Positions 25,046 to 33,341 of a stretch of DNA of 61,065 bases are shown piece after piece. Source of the stretch: Alistipes sp. (GTDB taxonomy: Bacteria > Bacteroidota > Bacteroidia > Bacteroidales > Rikenellaceae); NCBI GenBank assembly GCA_017503575.1, contig JAFVSV010000084.1:1-61065 (forward strand). Direction: 5' to 3'. A program made the translations under genes and the position numbers. The number at the start of each line of letters is the position of its first letter. The first letter of the stretch is position 1. Below the pieces are notes generated by a model, which had not been told where the DNA came from, searched no databases, and was given only the letters and a program-made list of their open reading frames with translations.

Positions 25046-26434
25046 TTAGAACTCTGCATTCTTTGGTGTACGGGGGAATGGTATCACATCGCGGATGTTG
25101 CCCATACCCGTAACGAAGAGTAGCAGACGCTCGAAGCCCAAGCCGAAGCCCGAGTGAGGTGCCGAACCCCAACGACGTGTGTCGAGGTACCACCACAGCT
25201 CCTTGCGGCTCATGCCTAACTCATCTACCCTTGCACAAAGCTTGCCAAAGTCTGCCTCGCGCTCCGAACCACCGATAATTTCACCAATTTGTGGGAACAA
25301 AACGTCCATAGCGCGTACGGTCTTGCCGTCGTCGTTCTGCTTCATGTAGAAGGCCTTGATCTCCTTTGGATAGTTGATAAGGATTACAGGGCGCTTGAAG
25401 TGCTCCTCAACCAAGTAGCGCTCGTGCTCCGACTGAAGGTCGCAACCCCAGTCGCATGGGAACTCGAACTTCTTGCCCGAAGCCTTCAATATCTCGATAC
25501 CCTCGGTGTAGTCGAGGCGTACGAAGTCGTTGTCGAGGACAAACTGAAGGCGCTCCAAGAGACCCTTGTCCCACATCTTATTCATAAACTCGAGGTCCTC
25601 ACGGCAGTTCTCCAACGCATAGCGAATCAAGTACTTGAGGAAGTCCTCGGCGAGATCCATGTCGTCCTGCAACTCGTAAAATGCCATCTCGGGCTCAATC
25701 ATCCAGAACTCGGCAAGGTGACGAGGTGTGTTAGAGTTCTCGGCACGGAATGTAGGGCCAAAGGTGTATATCTGACCGAGTGCCAAGGCACCAAGCTCAC
25801 CCTCAAGCTGACCCGATACCGTAAGGCTGCAGTGCTTGCCGAAGAAGTCCTGAGTGTAGTCTACCGTACCATCCTCGTTGCGTGGAGGATTCTGCATATC
25901 GAGTGTCGACACGTTGAACATTGCGCCAGCGCCCTCACAGTCCGAAGCAGTGATAAGTGGAGTATGTAGGTAGTAGAAACCTCTGTCGTTGAAGTACTTG
26001 TGGATGGCGTATGCCATGGCATGGCGGATACGCAACACAGCACCGAAGGTGTTTGTTCGTGGACGCAAGTATGCGATGTCGCGCAAGAACTCCAATGAGT
26101 GACCCTTCTTCTGGAGTGGGTATGTCTCGGGGTCGGCAGTGCCATAAACCTCAATCTTTGAGGCCTGCACCTCGACACCCTGGCCTGCGCCGAGTGATGC
26201 TACAAGAGTACCATCCACTCGAAGGCATGCGCCTGTTGTTACGCTCTTAAGCTCTGCTTCGTCAATCTTCGTGAGGTCTACAACAACCTGAATGTTGGCA
26301 ACGCACGAGCCGTCGTTGAGGGCGATAAACGCAACATTCTTGTTGCCGCGCTTTGTGCGTACCCAGCCCTTAACAGTGATATCTCTGCCATCACCCTCCA
26401 TCTTGAGGATCTCGGCAATTCGTGTAAGTTTCAT
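25046..26434 (-). CDS. asnS: Asparaginyl-tRNA synthetase
   Basis: Class IIb synthetase of 462 residues. The N-terminal OB-fold anticodon-binding domain has [23 protein letters not shown]. The catalytic core has motif 2 ([23 protein letters not shown]) and motif 3 ([27 protein letters not shown]). The AsnRS-type spacing and the GGSEREADF segment separate it from AspRS. A TAATTTTG -7 box lies upstream on the minus strand (26502-26509). It shares a 139-bp divergent region with the LacZ-like gene. Confidence 0.95.
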   Translation of the reverse strand: MKLTRIAEILKMEGDGRDITVKGWVRTKRGNKNVAFIALNDGSCVANIQVVVDLTKIDEAELKSVTTGACLRVDGTLVASLGAGQGVEVQASKIEVYGTADPETYPLQKKGHSLEFLRDIAYLRPRTNTFGAVLRIRHAMAYAIHKYFNDRGFYYLHTPLITASDCEGAGAMFNVSTLDMQNPPRNEDGTVDYTQDFFGKHCSLTVSGQLEGELGALALGQIYTFGPTFRAENSNTPRHLAEFWMIEPEMAFYELQDDMDLAEDFLKYLIRYALENCREDLEFMNKMWDKGLLERLQFVLDNDFVRLDYTEGIEILKASGKKFEFPCDWGCDLQSEHERYLVEEHFKRPVILINYPKEIKAFYMKQNDDGKTVRAMDVLFPQIGEIIGGSEREADFGKLCARVDELGMSRKELWWYLDTRRWGSAPHSGFGLGFERLLLFVTGMGNIRDVIPFPRTPKNAEF

Positions 26435-26528
26435 AATTGTATATAATTTTTTGTCTCTATATTCGTTACATGAACAACGCGATAACGGCTGTTTAATCGT
26501 GCAAAATTACTAAAAAAAATGTAAACGA

Positions 26529-26558
26529 TTGCAGATTGATGGCTTTTTTGTACCTTTG
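26529..26558 (+). promoter_or_regulatory. Promoter of the LacZ-like pseudoenzyme gene
   Basis: TTG (26529-26531), 19 bp, then TACCTTTG (26551-26558): canonical Bacteroidetes spacing. The start codon at 26574 would be only about 10 nt from the transcription start. Confidence 0.6.
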
Positions 26559-26573
26559 TGCTAAACTATTGTT

Positions 26574-27905
26574 ATGAGAAGGAGCTTTTTATTCACAATA
26601 ATCTGCCTCGCTGCGACACTTTTCGCTGTCGACACACTATCGGCGCAGGCGCATATCCATCGTAGCGAGTTCATCTGCTACGACAAGCGTGAGGATGCCA
26701 AGAGCGACATCCGCACAAGTATTGATAAGTACCTTACGGTGGCGCCCGCCTTGCAGTTCGAGAGTGACGAGGGGGTGGTGCGTGCCGTCTATGAGCAGAT
26801 GTTTGAGGTGCCTCCCGCATGGCTCGACTATAACGCCTACCTACATATCGAGAATGTCGGGGCGGACTATACACTCTTCATAAATGGTGTGCAGGTGTCG
26901 GCACCCCAAGACCAGTTTACACCTGCCGATTTCTACATCTCTCCATATATTGACGAGGGCGCTAACCTCTTGGCGATTGTCGTTGTCGAAGAGCCATATA
27001 TGGAGTATTTAGACGAGACCCTCGAGCAGCCACAGCGCACACAGTTCGAGAATAGCTACATCTTTGCGCAGCGTCGCCTCGCCGTATACGACTTTAATGT
27101 GCGTATGGTGCCCGACTCTCTCGACCGCTTTGCCGAGCTACACTTGGATGTCATTGCCGATAACTCGTTCGATACCGATGAGACAATAGCCATTGGCTAC
27201 GACATATACGCTCCCGATGGTAAGCTTATGGAGTATAGCGTCAACGACTTGGAGCTCGCCCCAAGGTCGCGCGACACACTCCGCTTTAGACCATACATAT
27301 ACCACTCTAATCCTAACCGCTGGTCGCCCTCAAACCCCAAGCTCTACGACCTTATGCTCTATGTCAAGCGTAGCAGCATCCTCTGGGAGTATATCCCCAT
27401 CAAGGTGGGCTTTGCGGAGTATGGCTATAACGACAAGGGTGAGATTACAGCATTCGGCAAGGCCATAACGCTTAACAAGAGCCGCTATAACGCTGCTGTC
27501 GATAGGGCAACGACCGAGAAGGAGGTTAAGGCTCTCAAGGCGAAGGGCATCAACTGCCTATGCCCCGACTACCCACAGCCGCGCTGGTTCTACGACGTGT
27601 GTGACAAGGTGGGTATCTATGTCATCGACTGTGCGGCAATATCGTCGCCTACCGATAGCGGCAATCGCAATGTCGGCGGCACACCTGCCAATGCCCCCGA
27701 GCTTCTCGATGCCTACCTTATGCGTGTCGAGGCTATGTATCGACGAGCACAAAACCATGTCTCGATTATCGCCTTCCGACTTGGTGGCGATAGCTCGGGT
27801 AATGGATATAATATGTATAAGGCGTACGAGCTTCTGAAATCATATGGCGATAGCCGCGCCATCATCTATGGTGGTGCCGAGGGAGAGTGGAACAGCGACA
27901 TTTAA
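26574..27905 (+). CDS. Secreted LacZ-like (GH2) protein with replaced catalytic residues
   Basis: A 443-residue protein with a signal peptide (MRRSFLFTIICLAATLFAVDTLSAQ). It follows the GH2 beta-galactosidase plan: sugar-binding jelly-roll-like part, Ig-like part ending in the W..NPKLY segment (~250-260), then the start of the TIM barrel. [24 protein letters not shown] of LacZ corresponds to DYPQPRWFYDVCDKVGIYV at 332-350, ending DCAA. The LacZ acid/base motif WSLGNESGHG corresponds to FRLGGDSSGNG at 401-411, so Asn-Glu has become Gly-Asp. The protein ends at GGAEGEWNSDI, before the nucleophile region. It should be inactive as a glycosidase, although the exported fold may still bind glycans. 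The stop lies 6 bp before rlmH. Confidence 0.75.
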   Translation: MRRSFLFTIICLAATLFAVDTLSAQAHIHRSEFICYDKREDAKSDIRTSIDKYLTVAPALQFESDEGVVRAVYEQMFEVPPAWLDYNAYLHIENVGADYTLFINGVQVSAPQDQFTPADFYISPYIDEGANLLAIVVVEEPYMEYLDETLEQPQRTQFENSYIFAQRRLAVYDFNVRMVPDSLDRFAELHLDVIADNSFDTDETIAIGYDIYAPDGKLMEYSVNDLELAPRSRDTLRFRPYIYHSNPNRWSPSNPKLYDLMLYVKRSSILWEYIPIKVGFAEYGYNDKGEITAFGKAITLNKSRYNAAVDRATTEKEVKALKAKGINCLCPDYPQPRWFYDVCDKVGIYVIDCAAISSPTDSGNRNVGGTPANAPELLDAYLMRVEAMYRRAQNHVSIIAFRLGGDSSGNGYNMYKAYELLKSYGDSRAIIYGGAEGEWNSDI

Positions 27906-27911
27906 TATACA

Positions 27912-28385
27912 ATGAATATCGAGCTGATAGTTGTCGGTAAGACCGATATGAAGGAGGTCGAGGCGTTGGTGACGATGTATACCAAGCGCCTGAACCACTA
28001 TGTCAAGTTTGCCATCACGACTATTGCCGATGTGCGTAATACGAAGAAGCTCTCGGAGGCGGAGCAGAAGCGTCTCGAGGGTGAGCAGATACTGCGCCTT
28101 GTGGCGGAGTCGGATAGCGTTGTGCTCCTCGATGAGCATGGCGCCGAGCTACGCTCCATAGAGTTTGCCGAGCTGCTACAACGCCGCATGTCGGCAGGCA
28201 CCAAGCGTCTTATCTTTGTCATAGGTGGCCCCTATGGCTTCTCAGAGGCGGTGTACCAAAGGGCAAACAGCAAGCTGTCGCTCTCAAAGATGACCTTCTC
28301 GCACCAGATAGTGCGTGCCATATTCACCGAGCAGCTATACCGCGCCTTCACCATTCTGCGCAACGAGCCCTACCACCACGAGTAG
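27912..28385 (+). CDS. rlmH: 23S rRNA (pseudouridine1915-N3)-methyltransferase
   Basis: A 157-residue SPOUT-class enzyme that methylates pseudouridine 1915 in helix 69 of 23S rRNA, using SAM on the 70S ribosome. Family signatures include the SAM-knot loop FVIGGPYGFSEAVYQRA and SLSKMTFSHQIVRAIFTEQLYRAF. The C-terminal RNEPYHHE is the conserved tail. The length is exactly typical. It is probably co-transcribed with the LacZ-like gene 6 bp upstream. Confidence 0.97.
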   Translation: MNIELIVVGKTDMKEVEALVTMYTKRLNHYVKFAITTIADVRNTKKLSEAEQKRLEGEQILRLVAESDSVVLLDEHGAELRSIEFAELLQRRMSAGTKRLIFVIGGPYGFSEAVYQRANSKLSLSKMTFSHQIVRAIFTEQLYRAFTILRNEPYHHE

Positions 28386-28433
28386 GGGATACTCAATGCG
28401 ATAAATAGTCGAGTTTTAACCCTTTTGGCGTCT

Positions 28434-29624
28434 CTATTTTGATGCGCTATCCCATCTGTATTGACGGCCGAAACGGTCTGTGGCAATAATCGAAATATGG
28501 CTATTTGGCTCGGTGCGACGACAACGGAAATAGCCCTTGTTTGGGTGTGCCGAGCGGCGTAGTCGCTGCATTATAATATCCTCATACTGAGCCTCATGCT
28601 CCACATAGTGCATATATCCAGGGTCGCAAATCTCGATATGCTCCATCGCACCTCGATTTTCGCCATTCTCCATCCACTCAACGCGCCACATCTTGTCCCA
28701 GCCGATGACCTTTGCGATAATGTTGTCTTCGTAATTTTTCGTTTCGCTCTCCTGCCATACTATAAGGGCCTTGTTTGTTGGCCCTCCGAGTAGGCGGTGT
28801 TGCCACATCCACACATCGTCGCGCTCCTCGATGCAGAGCACGCCGCGTGGTGTGCCGTCCGAGCACATTGGCGCAAACCATAGATTGCCATTCACCTGTG
28901 CTACGCTATGCTCTATGGTGGTGGCGGTGATGTCGGCCGTAGCATGACGGTGTCGGTGGCCGGTGACGAAGTGTAGCTCGCGCCCTTTAGCAAGGCGTAT
29001 CAGTCGCTTGGCATAGGGCAGTGCCTCGCCTGTGCGGTAGTCGACGGCAGGGGCGTGCATAAGTATTGCAATGCGCTGGTTGTCGTCGAGTTGTCTTAGT
29101 TCGCGTCGTAGCCATCGTAGCTGCTCACGGCTGATGCCAATGGAGTAGCTGTCGTAGTTCTCATAGTCTATGTTGTCGAGGGCAAAAAGGCGTGTGTCGC
29201 CCATGGCGAAGGTGTAGTATCGCTCGCCGAATGTCTCGATGTAGTGGCTCTCGGCAAGGGGCTCGTTGCCATCAATGGCGCGGTCGTGGTCATGGTTGCC
29301 GATGACGGCATATACGGGTACGCCGAGCTCTTCGAAGAGCGCCTTGACGCGGGGTAGATACTCCATCGTATCCCACACCTCATCGCCCGTGAGGAGTATG
29401 GCGGTGGGGTAGCCCGAACTCTTATACTCCTCGACGATAGCGCCTATCTCTGGGATTATATCCCGCTCAAGGTCAACTATCTGTGCCTCGGTCTGTGGCT
29501 GTGGGTCGCCCACGACAATAAGGTTGAACCCTCGGCTTGGTGTGGGGCTCTGTGCATATAGGTTGCCGCTCGCGAAGAGCAGCATGGTGGCGATAATTTT
29601 GATAACTCTCGTCATAGTGGACAT
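28434..29624 (-). CDS. Secreted calcineurin-like metallophosphoesterase
   Basis: About 397 residues from the ATG at 29624 (29615 is also possible; an upstream TTG is unlikely), with a signal peptide ending GNLYAQ. Metallophosphatase motifs appear in order: VVGDPQPQ (with Gln where many have His), LLTGDEVWD, VIGNHDHD, MHAP, and TGHRHRH. A beta-rich C-terminal domain of about 130 residues follows, as in Bacteroidetes proteins annotated with MetallophosC. Periplasmic phosphomonoester or phosphodiester hydrolysis is likely; the substrate is unknown. It is convergent with rlmH and no clear terminator lies between. Confidence 0.8.
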   Translation of the reverse strand: MSTMTRVIKIIATMLLFASGNLYAQSPTPSRGFNLIVVGDPQPQTEAQIVDLERDIIPEIGAIVEEYKSSGYPTAILLTGDEVWDTMEYLPRVKALFEELGVPVYAVIGNHDHDRAIDGNEPLAESHYIETFGERYYTFAMGDTRLFALDNIDYENYDSYSIGISREQLRWLRRELRQLDDNQRIAILMHAPAVDYRTGEALPYAKRLIRLAKGRELHFVTGHRHRHATADITATTIEHSVAQVNGNLWFAPMCSDGTPRGVLCIEERDDVWMWQHRLLGGPTNKALIVWQESETKNYEDNIIAKVIGWDKMWRVEWMENGENRGAMEHIEICDPGYMHYVEHEAQYEDIIMQRLRRSAHPNKGYFRCRRTEPNSHISIIATDRFGRQYRWDSASK

Positions 29625-29722
29625 TGCTCTTTTACAGGGCAAAGGTAGCTAATTCCAATAAAAAAGCAACTGCCGACCCTAAAATCGTCGCTCGCGCGTA
29701 CGCACAATGAGAAAATTTTTAC

Positions 29723-29730
29723 TACCTTTG
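29723..29730 (+). promoter_or_regulatory. -7 promoter box of dnaX, implying a near-leaderless mRNA
   Basis: TACCTTTG ends 7 bp before the dnaX ATG at 29738. With the usual distance of 6-7 nt to the transcription start the mRNA would have almost no leader. No clear -33 box was found. Confidence 0.4.
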
Positions 29731-29737
29731 TCGAGTT

Positions 29738-31588
29738 ATGGAGAATTTTGTAGTATCAGCAAGAAAGTATCGCCCCCAGACCTTTGTTTCGGTTGTGGGG
29801 CAGCGTCATATCACCACGACACTCAAGAATGCTATCGAGCGCGGTCAGTTAGCTCATGCCTACCTCTTCTGCGGTCCGCGTGGTGTGGGTAAGACCACCT
29901 GTGCGCGTATCTTTGCCAAGGCCATAAACTGTCTTAACCCGCAGGGTGGCGAGGCGTGCAACGAGTGTGAGTCGTGCCGTTCGTTCAACGAGGGGCGTTC
30001 GCTCAATGTCCACGAGCTGGATGCTGCGTCGAACAACTCGGTCGACGATATCCGCAACCTCATAGAGCAGGTGCGTGTCATCCCGCAGGTGGGTCGCTAC
30101 TCGGTATTCGTTATCGACGAGGTGCACATGCTCTCTACGGCGGCATTCAACGCCTTCTTGAAGACCTTGGAGGAGCCACCACAGCACGCCATATTTATCT
30201 TGGCAACAACCGAGAAGCACAAGATTATACCTACCATCTTGTCGCGATGCCAGATATACGACTTCAACCGCATAAAGGTTGAGGATGGTGTTGAGTACTT
30301 GCGCTATATAGCATCGCAGGAGGGCGTAACGGCTGATGACGAGGCGCTCAACCTCATCGCTCACAAGGCCGATGGTGGTATGCGTGATGCTCTGTCGATG
30401 TTCGATAAGGCGGTATCGTTCTGTGGCACGTCGCTTAACTATAAGGATGTGGCAGCTACGCTCAACGTCCTCGACTACGATACCTACTTCTCGATAACGG
30501 ATATGCTCGTAGAGGGTCGATATGTCGATGCCTTGATACTCTTCGACAATGTGCTTTCACGAGGCTTCTCGCCACATATCTTTGTCACAGGCCTGAATGC
30601 CCACATGCGCGACTTGCTTATGGCCAAGGGTCCTGCCGCAGGACTTATCGAGTTTACGGGTACGCTCGTGGAGAGATACAAGCAGCAGGCGGCACGATGC
30701 AGTGAGGAGCTACTGTTCAATGCCATATCACTACTCACGGAGGCTGACGGCAAGATACGCCAATCATCAAATCAGCGATTGCTTGTGGAACTGGGACTTA
30801 TGAAGATTGCGGGTCTCGGTCAAAAAAAAAATGACGAGGTAGGTATCCTCACCTTCGACACCGACATTGCGCTGCCCGATATCCCAATGGCACTCCTCAC
30901 CCCTGCGGTAGCACCACAGCCAGCACCGAGGGTGGAGACGCCACAGCCAGTGCCACAGCCAGCACCGAGGGCGGAGGCACCACAAGAGGCAGTATCGCAA
31001 GTGGCAAGGAGCGAGGGCGCAACGGGGCTGAGCGAGGGAGCAACAGTAGCGAACGAGGGCGCAAAGGTAGCAAATGTTAGCGAGGGTGTGACGCCAGCAA
31101 CGACTGTGCGTTCACGACAGCCAAGGCGAAGCACATCGGTGGGCGTCTCTATAAGCTCATTGATGGGTGGCTCGGCAAAGACCGCAACGGAGCTTGCCGA
31201 TGAGGCGCTCAAGGCAGTGCGCAAGGAGATAGACCCCGCGAGCGAGCAGAAGATAATGGCTATCAAGGAGCGCTGGGTGGAGAGCCTCATGCAGAGCCGT
31301 CCACGCCAAGGTGTAGTCTTCGATACGATGACCGTAGAGGGCAACACCGTGGTGGTTAGCGTAGCCTCAAAGTCGGCAGAGGAGGAGATTGCGCACCAGA
31401 AGATAGAGCTACTCAACGAGATTGCCGAGGTTGCGGGTGTCAACGGAGCCCTCGAGATGCGCATAGTCCTCAACGAGCAGGTCCGTGTGGCACGCCCCAT
31501 AACCCTCGAGGATAGACTAAAACACCTCGTATCGAAGAACGACCGCATAAAGCAGATGATTGAACAGTTGGAGCTCGATGCCGAGTAG
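29738..31588 (+). CDS. dnaX: DNA polymerase III subunits gamma and tau
   Basis: A 616-residue clamp-loader AAA+ ATPase. P-loop GPRGVGKTTCARIFA (~residue 47), a zinc knuckle with CLNPQGGEACNECESC, Walker B FVIDEVHML (DExH-like), and sensor/arginine-finger region TEKHKIIPTILSRCQIYDF are intact. Domain III ends near residue 360. An Ala/Pro/Gln/Val-rich linker (~385-450) and a tau-type C-terminal domain follow. At codons 362-365 a run of ten A with a hairpin just downstream could make a short gamma-like product. Rightward gene with tyrS 93 bp downstream. Confidence 0.95.
   Translation: MENFVVSARKYRPQTFVSVVGQRHITTTLKNAIERGQLAHAYLFCGPRGVGKTTCARIFAKAINCLNPQGGEACNECESCRSFNEGRSLNVHELDAASNNSVDDIRNLIEQVRVIPQVGRYSVFVIDEVHMLSTAAFNAFLKTLEEPPQHAIFILATTEKHKIIPTILSRCQIYDFNRIKVEDGVEYLRYIASQEGVTADDEALNLIAHKADGGMRDALSMFDKAVSFCGTSLNYKDVAATLNVLDYDTYFSITDMLVEGRYVDALILFDNVLSRGFSPHIFVTGLNAHMRDLLMAKGPAAGLIEFTGTLVERYKQQAARCSEELLFNAISLLTEADGKIRQSSNQRLLVELGLMKIAGLGQKKNDEVGILTFDTDIALPDIPMALLTPAVAPQPAPRVETPQPVPQPAPRAEAPQEAVSQVARSEGATGLSEGATVANEGAKVANVSEGVTPATTVRSRQPRRSTSVGVSISSLMGGSAKTATELADEALKAVRKEIDPASEQKIMAIKERWVESLMQSRPRQGVVFDTMTVEGNTVVVSVASKSAEEEIAHQKIELLNEIAEVAGVNGALEMRIVLNEQVRVARPITLEDRLKHLVSKNDRIKQMIEQLELDAE
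30822..30854 (+). promoter_or_regulatory. Putative dnaX slippage/frameshift cassette (A10 plus hairpin)
   Basis: Ten consecutive A (30822-30831) encode part of Gln-Lys-Lys-Asn. Adding one A, or a ribosomal -1 shift, brings a TGA into frame at once. Losing one A gives a TAG three codons later. Five nt after the run, AGGTAGG (30837-30843) can pair with CCT plus ACCT (30847-30854, one bulged C), a position like the stimulatory hairpin of E. coli dnaX. The shortened product would end right after AAA+ domain III. Confidence 0.55.
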
Positions 31589-31681
31589 TCTTTACTGTCG
31601 GCGCGGCATTAACCAAGGAGAGTGACGCAATAAATGGGAGAAATAACCGAAGAAAAGATATAACTAAACGATAGAGATTGT

Positions 31682-32973
31682 ATGAAAGATTTTGTTCAGG
31701 AACTCGAGTGGCGCGGTATGATACATACCATCATGCCCGGCGCTAAAGAGCAGTTGCAGAAGGAGATGACCACGGCATACTTGGGTATCGACCCAACAGC
31801 CGACTCGCTACATATTGGCCACCTCGTGGGTGTCATGATATTGAAGCACTTCCAGATGTGTGGCCACCGCCCCATCGCCCTTATCGGTGGTGCTACGGGC
31901 ATGATTGGTGACCCCTCGGGTAAGTCGCAGGAGCGCAACCTCCTCGATGAGGCTACGCTACGCCACAACCAGGAGGCTATCAAGAACCAGCTTGCCAAGC
32001 TCATAGACTTCGACTCTACGGCCGAGAACCACGCCCTGCTCGTAAACAACTACGACTGGATGAAGGAGTTCTCGTTCCTTGACTTTGCGCGTGACATCGG
32101 CAAGTGCATCACCGTTAACTATATGATGGCGAAGGACTCTGTTAAAAAGCGCTTCAATGGCGAGGGCTCGGCATGTCGTTCACGGAGTTTACATACCAGC
32201 TATTGCAGGGTTATGACTTCTTGCACCTATACCAGGAGTATGGCTGTAAAGTACAGCTCGGTGGTGCAGACCAGTGGGGTAACATAACTACTGGTACGGA
32301 GCTTATACGCCGTAAGCTCGGCATTGAGGCTGAGGCATTTGCCATAACATGCCCACTTATCACAAAGGCCGATGGCACGAAGTTTGGCAAGACCGAGTCG
32401 GGTAACGTATGGCTTGATGCTCGCTACACCTCGCCATATAAGTTCTACCAGTTCTGGCTCAATGTGAGTGATGATGATGCCAAGCGCTACATCAAGATAT
32501 TCACCCTGCTCGACCGCGAGACTATCGAGACACTTATCAAGGAGCACGACGAGGCGCCACACCTACGCATCCTTCAGAAGCGTCTTGCCGAGGAGGTGAC
32601 TACAATGATACACTCGAAGGAGGAGCTCGAGAAGGCGCAGGCAGCAACGAACATCCTCTTCGGTAATGCCACCTCGGAGGCGTTGCGCTCGTTGGATGAG
32701 ACGACATTGTTGCAGGTATTCGACGGTGTGCCACATTTCACTATCTCGCGTGACGACCTCGGCAAGCCATTCATCGACATCATAGCCGACATATGCAAGG
32801 TATTCCCCTCGAAGGGCGAGTGCCGCAAGATGGTGCAGGGTGGCGGCGTGCAGCTCAACAAGGAGAAGGTGACGGATGCCATGCGCGAGGTTGGTGAGGG
32901 CGACCTCATCGCTGGTAAGTACCTCTTGGCACAGCGCGGCAAGAAGAACTACTACCTAATAATCGTTGAGTAA
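31682..32973 (+). pseudogene. tyrS: Tyrosyl-tRNA synthetase gene with an apparent one-base deletion
   Basis: Two overlapping frames together make a full TyrS of about 430 residues. The first (31682 to ~32168) has the HIGH motif in [12 protein letters not shown] and ends sensibly at KKRFNGEG. The second begins at [17 protein letters not shown] and includes the tyrosine-site [17 protein letters not shown] (KMSKS type) and a C-terminal S4 RNA-binding domain ([20 protein letters not shown]). Adding one G in the GGCTCGGCATG stretch near 32170 restores a continuous frame, so one base appears missing. The gene is normally essential. Sequence error, a recent mutation with another tyrS elsewhere, or recoding are the options; the sites for recoding look poor. 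Confidence 0.85.
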
Positions 32974-32977
32974 CGCC

Positions 32978-33337
32978 GTGAAGCCTATATATACCATACG
33001 CCTTGAGGGCATATATGTTCGTGCGTTCCACGGCTGCTACGACCTTGAGCAGCAGGTGGGCAATCGCTTTCGTGTCGACTTGGCGATACGCACACCTTTG
33101 GGTGATTTGCCATCGTCGGACGATGTGCGCGAGGCGGTAAACTACCTCACCGTATACGAGATTGTGGAGCGTACCATGCAGCGCACGCAGCACACCATTG
33201 AGGCTGCGGCAGCCAACATCATCGAGGCCATCAGAGATGAGTTTTCGGAGATTGTTGAGGTGGAGTGCACCGTGGCGAAGATAGCACCACCTCTCGGAGG
33301 TAAGGTTGATAAGGTAAGTGTAACATTAATTGGATAG
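32978..33337 (+). CDS. folB: Dihydroneopterin aldolase
   Basis: About 119 residues from GTG at 32978 (a TTG at 32966 overlapping the tyrS stop would add four). The tunnelling-fold motifs are present: RLEGIYVRAFHGCYDLEQQVGNRFRVDL (the HG pair with the usual catalytic neighbourhood), YLTVYEIVERTM, and the C-terminal KIAPPLGGKVDKVSVTL. It converts dihydroneopterin to 6-hydroxymethyl-dihydropterin in folate synthesis. It is translationally close to tyrS and 4 bp before the symporter gene. Confidence 0.9.
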   Translation: MKPIYTIRLEGIYVRAFHGCYDLEQQVGNRFRVDLAIRTPLGDLPSSDDVREAVNYLTVYEIVERTMQRTQHTIEAAAANIIEAIRDEFSEIVEVECTVAKIAPPLGGKVDKVSVTLIG

Positions 33338-33341
33338 CACA

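Noticed and set aside
32140-32175. Programmed -1 frameshift in tyrS
   Set aside because: The T AAA AAG site does not allow good P-site re-pairing and the shifted peptide would disrupt a conserved stretch. A lost base fits better.
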